Assembly: GCA_001051155.2 (NCBI GenBank)
Contig: JYIP02000007.1
Location: 994,342-1,058,341, forward strand
Reading direction: 5' to 3'
From: Chrysoporthe austroafricana
Lineage: Eukaryota > Ascomycota > Sordariomycetes > Diaporthales > Cryphonectriaceae
DNA: 64,000 bases
The translations under genes and the position numbers were made by a program. The notes under the pieces were generated by a model. That model saw nothing but the letters and a program-made list of their open reading frames with translations, was not told where the DNA came from and searched no databases. Below are positions 44,471 through 54,213 of the stretch, in pieces. Within the stretch, counting starts at the first letter, position 1. Every line of letters begins with the position of its first letter.

Positions 44471-46297
44471 ATGGCGATGGAGCAGCCAGCTCCCAAGACA
44501 GCCGTGGTCGTCGGTGCGGGCGCGGGCGGCATTGGCACGGCGGCTAGGCTGGCCAAGGCCGGATACAAGGTGACTGTTGTGGAGAAGAACAACTTCATCG
44601 GTGGACGGTGCAGTCTGCTCTACTCATCGCCCTCCTGGTCCCAGACTTGGACGGCATCCGCGGCCGCCAGCCTGCGACGTCAATATCGATTCGACCAAGG
44701 GCCCTCGCTTCTTCTGCTCCCTAACATCTTCCGTGAGACCTTCCACGATCTAGACACCACCCTGGAGGCCGAGGGCGTGGACCTGCTCCGATGCCCGACC
44801 AACTACCAGATCTTCTTCCACGACGGGCAAGTCTTCAAGCCGTGCACAGACCTTGCCTCGATGAAGGCTCAGATAGAGCACTACGAGGGCAAGGAGGGCT
44901 TTGAGTCGTACTTGGCGTGGATGGCTGAGTCGCACCGGCATTATGAGCTGAGCGTCGAGCACGTGCTGCACAAGAACTATGACAGTATATGGACTGTACT
45001 CACGCCGTTCTTTGCGATGATGGCACTGAAGTTGCACCCTTTCGAGAGCATCTGGAGTCGCACGAGCAGGTATTTCAGGACAGAGAGGCTGAGGAGGGTG
45101 TTCACCTTCGCGACGATGTACATGGGTATGAGCCCGTTCGATGCGCCGTCCACGTACTCGCTGCTGCAGTATACGGAGGCTGCGGAAGGCATCTGGTACC
45201 CTCGCGGCGGCTTCCAGACTGTTCTAGCCAGGTTGGTGGATGTTGGCGTGCGGCTAGGCGTGAATTATCGACTTTCATCGCCGGTGAGCAGGATACTGGC
45301 GAGTCCTGACGGGAAGACGGCGACCGGTGTGATGCTGGAGAGCGGCGAAGCGGTGCTGGCGGATATCGTGGTCGTCAACGCTGACTTGGTGTACGCATAC
45401 AGCAACCTCTTTCCGGGATCCACAAATGACGTGAACACCGCTTCCGTCGGTAGAACCATCTCGAGTTACGGCAAGTCCCTCAGGAAGAGGGATGCGTCCT
45501 GCTCCTCGATATCCTTCTACTGGAGCCTGTCCCGCAAGGTACCCGAGCTAGGCGTGCACAACATCTTCCTGGCAGACGAGTACAAGGAATCTTTCGACTC
45601 CGTCTTCAAAAAGCAGACACTCCCTGAAGACCCGAGCTTCTACGTCAACGTGCCCAGCCGGATCGACCCCAGCGCAGCACCCGAGGGCTGTGACGCCGTC
45701 ATCGTCCTCGTGCCGGTGGGCCATCTCCTCCACACCAAGGGCAAGGAAGACGAGGTGGTAGCCGGGGAGCAGGACTGGGACGCCATCGTCTCGCGCGCCC
45801 GCGCAGCCGTTCTCTCCACCATCAACACGCGGACGGGCTGCGAGCCCCTCGAGGAGGCGATCATCCATGAGATGGTCAACACGCCGCACACGTGGCAGGA
45901 CAGGTTCAACCTCGACAAGGGCGCGATCCTGGGGCTGAGCCACAACTTCTTCAACGTGCTCTGCTTCCGGCCCACGATCCACGCGAGGGGGCTAGACAAC
46001 GCGTACTTCGTCGGCGCGAGCACGTACCCCGGCACCGGCGTCCCAATCGTGTTGGCGGGCGCGAAGATCACAGCTGAGGAGATCCTGAGGGACGCCGGTG
46101 TGGAGATCCCATGGAAGGACAAGGAACCGGCTGTTCAGGACAAGGGCGTGTCGCAGGATGGAAGGGCGGGCCCGTTGGACCGGATTGGTCGGAGGACGTC
46201 CGTGGACGAGATCGTGCTGTTGATTATGACCATTATCGTGGTTCTTGGTGCAGTGAGCATGAGGCAAGGGTCTTTCAGTGTTCTCAAAGATTGGTAG
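44471..46297 (+). CDS. carB: phytoene desaturase (AL-1/CarB type)
   Basis: An intronless 608-residue frame, starting at ATG 44471 (a second Met follows two codons later). This FAD enzyme introduces successive double bonds into phytoene, giving lycopene and/or 3,4-didehydrolycopene, at the membrane. The dinucleotide-binding start AVVVGAGAGGIGTAARLA with VVEKNNFIGGRCS is at about residues 11-47. RFDQGPSLLLLPNIFRETF, MYMGMSPFDAPSTYSLLQY with WYPRGGFQTV, and a C-terminal bacterial-type phytoene desaturase block (FVGASTYPGTGVPIVLAGAK) follow. A hydrophobic helix near the end (about 577-597) is the usual membrane anchor. Between GGRCSLLY and YRFDQGPS there are about 20 extra residues (SSPSWSQTWTASAAASLRRQ) not expected in the family; no splice sites remove them cleanly. 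The gene diverges from carRA. Confidence 0.95.
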   Translation: MAMEQPAPKTAVVVGAGAGGIGTAARLAKAGYKVTVVEKNNFIGGRCSLLYSSPSWSQTWTASAAASLRRQYRFDQGPSLLLLPNIFRETFHDLDTTLEAEGVDLLRCPTNYQIFFHDGQVFKPCTDLASMKAQIEHYEGKEGFESYLAWMAESHRHYELSVEHVLHKNYDSIWTVLTPFFAMMALKLHPFESIWSRTSRYFRTERLRRVFTFATMYMGMSPFDAPSTYSLLQYTEAAEGIWYPRGGFQTVLARLVDVGVRLGVNYRLSSPVSRILASPDGKTATGVMLESGEAVLADIVVVNADLVYAYSNLFPGSTNDVNTASVGRTISSYGKSLRKRDASCSSISFYWSLSRKVPELGVHNIFLADEYKESFDSVFKKQTLPEDPSFYVNVPSRIDPSAAPEGCDAVIVLVPVGHLLHTKGKEDEVVAGEQDWDAIVSRARAAVLSTINTRTGCEPLEEAIIHEMVNTPHTWQDRFNLDKGAILGLSHNFFNVLCFRPTIHARGLDNAYFVGASTYPGTGVPIVLAGAKITAEEILRDAGVEIPWKDKEPAVQDKGVSQDGRAGPLDRIGRRTSVDEIVLLIMTIIVVLGAVSMRQGSFSVLKDW

Positions 46298-47317
46298 ACC
46301 GGCGTAATCAACAGTTAGATACTGAGCGAGGTATGCAGCGCCTACTCACAAGGCTGTGTTTCTGACCCGCTTGCCTTGATAGAAAGCACGAAGGAGGTCT
46401 TTCATAATCGTGGCGTGATTATGGTTCTTCTGGGAGTCCAGCACTCTTATCTCAAGCCTTTTTTACAGCCTTTCCACCATAACTTTTCGAACTTCTCCTC
46501 TTCATCTTCTTTCCCACATGCTTTTTTTCTGATCATCTATTTCGTTGTTCTTACACCCACCTAGGTATACATCGATCTATTGTTAAGATGTCTCAGCTTC
46601 CAAGTTCAAGGCCTCAGCATATCTATGCATATCTACGCATATCTACGAGGAGCTTCTGGACAAACATGCCTGCCTCTACTCCTTTCAAGCCCAAAAAACC
46701 CAAGCATAACGGCAGGCACCCCTTAGACTCCAGGCCGTAGTTAAATGAGCACCGTCACATATCTAATTGAATTGTACCGAGCGTTCCCTTCATTCCGCAA
46801 ACATCAACGAATCAACCCACCCGGAGCACTGCATAGATGCAACGGCTTCTATGCTGCGGCGCACGGGGATCGAAATTAAATGAGCATGTGTCCTCTCGAG
46901 ATTTGGGCCAGGAGGCCACCTCCGAAACCAGTAACCCTGCTTTGACGATATTGACTCGAGCCGAGCATCTTTTAGAAGCACTATGAAGTATCAGTGTATT
47001 CGTTGATATCTCTCACCCCATAATGTCATTTCTCAAGTCCTAATTTTGGATGCTGCGCAGCAAAAATAGTTTCATAGTAACATGCGTAGGCGCCACTAAC
47101 ACGCTGACAGGTGTCTGCCAATTTATTACCAGGGCGGCGCTTTACCACTTTGGGCATGTGTACTAACTGCGCCTATTGGCCCCCGTCGATAATGGGGCTG
47201 ACGGCTGTGCCGCAGCTGATTCCAAGCACATCGAAACCTTCAAAAGGCGTCTGACATTCCCGCAGGGTCCGAGACTTTGATGCTCCTGTTGCACAAGACA
47301 CAGGAATTCTGGACAGC
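46298..47317. other. intergenic, no gene seen
   Basis: No supported gene. It contains a T-rich stretch (46450-46560) and a 10-bp tandem repeat. The part just upstream of 47318 is presumably the promoter of the monooxygenase gene. Confidence 0.45.
46617..46646 (+). repeat. 10-bp tandem repeat, 3 copies
   Basis: gcatatctat followed by two copies of gcatatctac, head to tail, in the 3' flank of the phytoene desaturase gene. Confidence 0.9.
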
Positions 47318-49276
47318 ATGTCCGTGGTGACACGCGCCATGCCCAGAGCCACCGTAGCTGTCGTCGGCGCTGGTGAGTCTGCCTTCTTCCCATACTGCAC
47401 TTCGTATATCAGTCACCGTACGGCGCAGTGAAGGCTCGTACTGACTCTTGAACAGGCCCTTGCGGGCTGTCTATGCTGAAACAACTGCGCGAAGATGGCT
47501 TTTCAGTGACAGGATTCGAGCGGCGTGGAAAAGTTGGCGGTCTGTGGGCATACTCGGAAGATACCTCGCACACGACCGCACTACCCAGTAAGCCACTGTG
47601 GATCTCATCCGCAAAGTTTCAGGGCATCAACGCTGACCTGCTGTCTGCAGGGACTGTTGCCAACCTCAGCAAATACACCTGTGGCTTCAGTGACTATCCA
47701 ATGCCAGAAAGTTAGTGCTCCAAAAGTGCATCGAGGTGAGGAAGGGAGAGCGCATGTGCTGAGATTACACTGTGGCAGAGTACCCGATATTCTTGAGAGC
47801 AGATGAGTTCCAGGAATATTGTGAGGACTTCGCTGGCCATTTTGATATGCTGAAGGAATGGGTGTTTAACACAACTGTTAAGAAAGCATCACGCAACTCA
47901 GACGATACCAAGTGGTGTCTCGAGGTCGAGACGGCAGGCGAGGAGCCAAGAACGCTCCAGTTCGACAAGGTCGTGTTTTCCCATGGCTATCAGACGAAAG
48001 CAAATGTGCCTCGCTTTGAGGGGCAGGATAAATTCGAGGGCATCGTCATGCACTCACAGCAGTACCGAAAGTAGGTGATTCTCTTGCCGCTCCTTGATGG
48101 GATTTATGGAGGGCTCCGTGGAGCTGCAAGCTGACCGTCACACTCGGCAGGCCTGAAGTCTTCGCAAACAAGCGTATCATCGTCCTCGGCCTCTCCTCAA
48201 CCTCCGCCGATATCTTACCTGACATTCTACCACATGCTGCGCATCCAGTGTATGCTTCCCATCGGCGAGGAACCGTTCCTTTTCGGCGGTTCCGGAAGGG
48301 TGTTCCCACCGATGCACTGGCGACCTGGCGGCGGCGGCGAATCACTCACTTCCTACAAGCTCACCTCCCAAATTTTGCTAGGCTTTGTGGAGATATGGCC
48401 GTCAAGCTCTACGTCAGATTCGCATATCCGGATCTGAAGCCCGAGTGGCGCCTCACTGACATCGCAAGCATCTCACTGAAAGTCCCCGGGGCTCTAACCT
48501 TTGACAACGTCCTGCCCTGCCTTGAGGACGGCAGCATCCAGTCAGTACATGGCATCAAGCGGTTCCTCGGCCCCAAAAAGGTCGAACTTCTAGACGGGGA
48601 GGTGCTAGAAGATATCGACGCGGTGATCATGTGCACGGGGTACAATGCCGACTTCAGTGTCGTGGGACCGGACGTCTTGGAGACGAGCGTGCCGACCGCG
48701 CATGGATATGACACAGCGCCTGACGGCGGCGCCCCGATGCCCCGCCTGTGGATGAACATATTCCCACCCAAATACGCCGACTCCTTCGCGATGCTGTGCT
48801 ATTCTGCCTTCGGCAAGTCCAACGGCTTCAGCTTCGCGGATGTTACCGCGATGGCCGTCTCCAATGTCTTCCGGGGGGCACACCCCCTACCCTCACCCAG
48901 CGAGATGGAGAGGTGGGTCGACGACCACCAGACCTGGGTCGCCTCGCAGTGGAAGCTGGAGCACAGCATTGATCCGAGCATGGTCAAGCAGTGGGAGTAC
49001 CAGGGATGGCTGCATGACACTGCGGGCACGGGTATGGAGAACTTGAGTTGGATGGGCTGGAAGGGATGGAAGTTCTGGTGGAAAGACAGGAAGATGTATA
49101 ATTTGATGGCTCACGGTATAGAGACGGCGCATATGTATCGATACTTTGAGACCGGAAAGAGACGGACCTGGGACGGAGCAAAGGAAGCGATTTTGAAGCT
49201 AGATGAGGAGAGGAAGAGAGTACTGCCCGTCACGCCAGAGCAGGAGAAGGAGTTCGTGCCAGTGATGAAGGCTTGA
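47318..49276 (+). CDS. flavin-containing monooxygenase (FMO family)
   Basis: Five exons, 47318-47372, 47456-47587, 47651-47710, 47779-48070 and 48151-49276, close in phase to 554 residues; a second possible start is ATG 47339 (547 residues). It should be an FAD- and NADPH-dependent monooxygenase acting on soft nucleophiles or ketones. The FAD motif VVGAGPCGLSMLKQL spans the first splice junction. The FMO signature FxGxxxHxxxY appears as FEGIVMHSQQYRK, again ending at a splice site. The NADPH-binding stretch is IIVLGLSSTSADI, slightly off the usual GxGxSG form. VIMCTGYN matches the C-terminal ATGY-type block. The second intron (47588-47650, 63 nt, CTGAC branch) is in frame and stop-free. It starts 1 kb downstream of the phytoene desaturase stop, same strand; a role with carotenoids is only an inference. 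Confidence 0.92.
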
Positions 49277-50297
49277 ATTAATCAATCACTCACGATAGAA
49301 TCAAGACAATTGAGTATAGCTTTCGATGAGACAACCTCAAAAGACTTCACTCGGTCAAGTCCAACGTGGGACATGTTGTGAGCTTCCATTAAATTGGACC
49401 ACATTGAAGAACCATGGGCAATGAGTATGTTTGGAATCCGCGCTTAGAGAAAGCGAGGCCGCAAATTGACGCTGGTAGGTCCTTAGAAGATTTTGAGCTC
49501 TGTATTGGAAAAGTGAGACCACCAGTTAGAAAGATCTTATGTATATTCCGCGAGTCGAACAGCTCGTAAGTTCCGTTGCATAGAGATTGTAGCTTGGGCA
49601 ATAGTCCTCTAGCTTAGCATTAGTGTATCCTGTCCTGATCTGGAGGCTCATTACCCCAGCCTCAAATATCCTCTCAACGCTCTTCTCCATTGAAACTAGA
49701 ATTTGAGACCGCGACGAGTAATTATTTCGACAACCGAGGCTCAAAGTACAATGAATCGCATTCCATTGACAATCCTGATTAAGCTCACAAATCGAAATTA
49801 CTATATCTCTTCGAGGATGATTAGAAATATAGAAATTAGTTGTTGGCCCCCGACGGACACTTTCGAGGAGTAGGGGTTGGTTGAGTAAACAATATCTGGG
49901 TTACATCCGATGGCTTGCAGTTGTTACTTGAGTAGTGCCAGTGAGAATTCACTAGATAGTGCTGTAACGTCGTCAATAGGGCTTCTGCACCCAAGAAAAC
50001 GTGTGGGAAAGATCCTTGACTATCTGACTGGAATTGCAAATCTGATAACTCCAGCAGGGGGGATCACTAATCAGCAACTCCCAGCGACTAATCGCGAGGC
50101 CAGTGCCTACACAAAAGAAATAGACCACAACAGTAACCTTTCGAAAATATATATAATGCTGATTCTTCCCTCGTATGGACATCTGATGCTGTCACGAACC
50201 AGAACCCAAAACCCTCGATTCCGAACAAGAATTTCTACAGAGATCTCGATCTAGTCCGTCTACTTTTATTCGCTCTAGTAACGAGGTCTTGTACAAG
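49277..50297. other. AT-rich intergenic, no gene seen
   Basis: Clearly AT-richer than its flanks, with only short frames. A TGTCACGAACC stretch at about 50190 recalls the start of some fungal LTRs, but no paired copy or clear target duplication is visible, so I do not call an element. Confidence 0.4.
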
Positions 50298-51093
50298 ATG
50301 TCTTCCACATATTCCGGAGCCGTTCCAGAATGGCTGGAGAACAATCAAATCTTTGTGAAGGACAAGTTTCCTACCCTACCACCACCGTGGCACATGGCTG
50401 AGCGACGGCAACCTGCCATAGACAGTGGAAAGACTACTCTCGTCTGTAAGCCTTTTTCGCCGCCCTTTCTGTTTGCTTTCGTCCTCGGTTCTATTTTTCC
50501 CTCTCCTCTTTACAAACAAATTAGAAACTTGACACCCTCCCCATCGCGACGGCAAAAATGAAAAGGAGGAGAATAAAACAGAAAGAAAGAAAGAAAATAA
50601 AATTTGCTAACAGCAATATACCCTGGTTTAGTAACATGTCTTGATCCACGGTGTGTGCCCGAGACGTTCTTCGGCCCGAACTTTGGAGGAGGCGTCATCC
50701 GCAACGCCGGAGGCCGAGCTACAGACGACGCCATCCGCAGTCTGACAATACTGAGGGCACTCGCTGGGATGAAGACAGTTGCCGTAATCCACCACACGGG
50801 TAGGCATCTCTCTTACATATCTATTCTCTATATCTAGGTCTGACCATCATCTAGATTGTGGCGTAACCCACTTGGATCCGAAAGCGATCATTGACACAGT
50901 GGCGCAGAATGGGGCTGCTGCTAAGGCTGAGGCTGAGAAGATTGACTACAAGTTGTTTACTGCGGATCAACTTGAGGATTCCATCAAAGAGGATGTTCGT
51001 ATTTTGAAGAGCGCTCCGGCTCTGGCTGGCGTGAATGTCTACGGCTTCAAGCTGGACACTTTCACTGGAGAGATCGAGCCAGTTGAGGCATGA
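50298..51093 (+). CDS. beta-class carbonic anhydrase-like protein
   Basis: Three exons, 50298-50445, 50632-50799 and 50855-51093, join in phase to 184 residues. Donors are GTAAGC and GTAGGC. The first intron (186 nt) contains purine-rich GAAAGAAAG runs. Beta carbonic anhydrases interconvert CO2 and bicarbonate using zinc held by Cys, His and Cys. Here LTCLDPR supplies Cys 52 with the Asp/Arg pair (54, 56), and HHTDCG supplies His 104 and Cys 107; the stretch FGGGVIRNAGGRATDDAIRSL is the conserved core between them. The short length and Pro in CLDPR match the small fungal and bacterial subgroup, part of which is poorly characterised and may not be an efficient hydratase. No targeting signal is evident, so it is probably cytosolic. 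Confidence 0.9.
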
Positions 51094-51669
51094 GAAAGCA
51101 TTGAAATTGACACCCTGAAATGACCTCCGTTGTCACAAACATATGTACCTGGATTGAGTAGAGGACAATACTACTTCGAAGTTCAATTGATCACAAGAAT
51201 ACAGAATTTGTAGTCTGGTCAACCACTAGCAGGCTTTCGCTTCTATGCCTATTCTTATGTTTATACTTATTTCCTTAACAAACTTATCCAGGAGTCTTGA
51301 ACCAAGGCGCATTTGGGTAGCAAACAGACAGGCCTAGATCTGTGAAAGTCATGTGACGGACCATTCTTCTTGACTCCTCGGTGAGGAATATGACGTCCGA
51401 AAACAGAAGATGAGTGACTCAACTATTCCCAAATACCAGACCGTTTCAATAGCAACTTCGGGTGATAATTATCCAAGCCTTCATTACATCAACGCCGCTC
51501 CCAAGTCCCTGCATCGAGGCGGATTTTCATCCGCTACAATAGCAGAAAAACAACGCTTCACGATCAATTGATCGAGCACACCGCATAAAGATGCTCCCAG
51601 CTCCTTGTTCCTAGTTCCAGACGCCTGTATATGCATCCGATGTCCCATATGGGGTAGAAAAGGGAAGGT
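51094..51669. other. convergent 3' flanks
   Basis: Lies between the 3' ends of two convergent genes. AT-rich; no ORF of note. Confidence 0.5.
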
Positions 51670-54213
51670 CTAATCTTCCTTGAAGGGCTGATATTCCCCG
51701 TCAAAGAAGTATGTTCCTTCTTCCAGCTTAGCTATCTTCTCGTTCCGCGTGCTCCCCAACCAGCTTCCCTCCCTCAAGAAGACAAGACTCCTTAACCCTG
51801 CGCGCGGTAGCTCGTAGAACTTCCGCTTCAGCTTCTCCTCTTCCTTGTCGGTCTTTGTGACCCATACAATCCCCCCAAGCCGGGCTGTGACTACGCCCCC
51901 AAGAAGACCAATAAACAGCCAGGGATACTGCAGAGCCTCGACCTCGAAGGCGTTGATGGTCTCGCGGGCGAGCTTCGTGTAGTACGTATCGCCGAGCATG
52001 ACGCCCAACCGGAACAGATTTGATGCGGAGATGGCATTCGTAGACGGTTGAGCGGTATCCATGCCGTCTTTCAGACGCAGGATGACATGTGACGCTTCGT
52101 CGGTGGTCGAGTAGAAGCCGCCGCACGCAGAATGATGGGCCATGGGCGTGACTGGCCGGGATGTACTGGGGACCGTAGGGTCGTAGAATAGGTCGATTTG
52201 ATTCCCTGTAGGCGGTTGGTCAGTGAGAATTCAGGAAAAAGAGTGTATCAGACAAGGTGAATTACTTTGCAGCACATCAGCCCACTGTAGCCAGCTCTCC
52301 TCGCCCGTCGTCTCATACAAGTCTAGTAAAGCTTCGGTGAGGAAAGCATAGTCCTCAGCAAACGCTTCTGTTGAGCATATCTCAGTAGAGTAGGACCTAT
52401 ACAAAGTCTTGGTCGAATCGTCCCACAGCTTCTGCCTGATGAAATTTGCTGCATTCGTTGCCGCCTTCAGGTATTTCTCGGCACTGACAGGATCGATGCT
52501 CTTGACCGCTGAGCTTGTTCTTGCCAGAGCTGAAATGGCCATAGAATTTGTGCTGGTGATGACTTTGTCGTCCGTTTCTGGCCTGACACGGTCCTTCTCT
52601 CGGTGAGCCTTCAATCTCTCTCTTGCCGTCTCGATCAATTTGTGGGCTTCTTCTGGAGATATGCCAAACTGCTGCCCAAGCTCCTTCGCATCCTTGACAG
52701 TGTATAGCACATTTTGGTTAATGAACTCGTCGATCGGATCTTGTTCCCGATCCACGTTCCCATGCTCGAGCACCTTCCAATGTGCCGCCGCGACTGCGCT
52801 TACTTGCGGGTCTAGGCCTGTGAATGCCTGATCAAATTCTCTCCTCGTCCACATGTAGTACGCACCCTCGCGCATCTGTGGGTCGCCCTTCCTGTAGTAT
52901 GAGTCGGCTGCTTCACCGCAGACAAAGCCGCCATCGGGTCGTTGGATGGGGGGAGCCGTCAGGTATTCTGCCAGCTCGAATACCACGTTCGCGAACTCGT
53001 CATCTTTCTCCACCTTGTCCTTATTGGCCGCTGTCGACAGCCAGGCATCCAGATACACGCCCAGTAGGAGGGCATTATCTAAAATCATTTTCTCAAAGTG
53101 TGGCATCGACCAGTTGGCTGTGACAGAATATCGGTGGAACCCGCCTCCAACATGGTCTCGGAGTCCTCCATCCCGTAGCCTCCGTAGCGTGTGCAGCGCC
53201 ATGTGCATGGCCTGTGTCACTTCCTTCTCGCCCACGACGTCCGCTACGGCAGAGGGGAAGTGTGCCAGTTTCAACAAAAATGACAGTTTGGCCGGCGTCG
53301 GAAACTTGGGCGCGATGCCAAACCCACCATTGACTGGGTCAAAGGTCCCGGCGATGTGCGTGTAGGCCTCCTCAAGCTGATCAAGATCCAGGTCCGAATC
53401 TGCCGCCATCGGATTTCCTGACATATCCGGCGGCACGGCAGCGCTCGAGGTCCCCGCACCGGACGAGGTCCCTATTCCTCTCGTTCCAAGCGTCCCCTCG
53501 GCGGCGAATTCGCGCAGCTTCGACACAATCTCCTTGGCCTCTTGTCGACAGCGAGCCTCGTGCTCAGGCCAAACATCTCTCATCTTCTCCAGTATAACCA
53601 AGAAGTCTAGCCTCTCGTCCTCGGGCACCTCTTCGCCGTCGATGCCAATCAGCTCCGTCCCAGGCGAGGGCCAGTAAGTCCCACCAAATACGGGCTCGAG
53701 GTCAGGTGTCAGGAAGACGTTGAGGGGCCAGCCACCGGAGCCATTGATAGCCTGGATGTAGTTCATGTAGATGTTGTCGATATCGGGCCGCTCATCACGG
53801 TCGACAATGACGGGGATAAAGGACTTGTTGAGTAGCCTCGCAACTTCGGGATGCGCGAAGGATTCTGTGGTGGTGAGGCGGCAGTCTGGGAGGTGTTAGT
53901 CGAGGTCTCGCGCCCGGGGGAATCCCGCCCTCCAAGCAGGACGAGGTGGGTAAGACTGACAGTGGCAGGACTTGAAGCCGATGTTCACGAAGACCAACTT
54001 GTTCTCCTTCCTGGCCCTCTGCGTTGCTTCCTCGTCCAGTAGCTGCCATGCGACTGGGGAGGAGGCGTGCGCGCGGACATATGGGCTGGAGCTCTGGTCG
54101 GCACGATTCCGGAGAGGCGGGACGTCGGATATGGCGACCTTGGAGAACTGCGCTGATAGCTCAGCATCTCTGCTTGAGGAAGCGGAGGGCTTCTTGAGCT
54201 GCGACCTCATCAT
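51670..54213 (-). CDS. DUF255 thioredoxin-fold protein (SPATA20/YyaL type)
   Basis: Three exons, 54213-53961, 53885-52266 and 52205-51670, give 802 residues with matching phases. The N-terminal thioredoxin-like DUF255 domain (about 45-210) opens with SSPYVRAHASSPVAWQLLDEEA, carries a CxxC at residues 83-86 formed across the first splice junction, and continues with VDRDERPDIDNIYMNY and GSGGWPLNVFLTPDLEPVFGGTYWP (a contiguous family signature, read here in parts). The remaining 550 residues are a six-hairpin-like alpha/alpha toroid with DPVNGGFGIAPKFP, GGLRDHVGGGFHRYSV and PHFEKMILDNALLL. Members occur from bacteria (YyaL) to mammals (SPATA20); the reaction is unknown, with a redox or sugar-isomerase-like role proposed from folds. 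The middle CxxC is CHYC, where relatives often have CHWC. It appears intact. Confidence 0.93.

Noticed and set aside
49838..50297. Possible LTR (TGTTGG... or TGTCACGAACC...)
   Set aside because: No second copy, no TG...CA ends at a consistent length and no target duplication.
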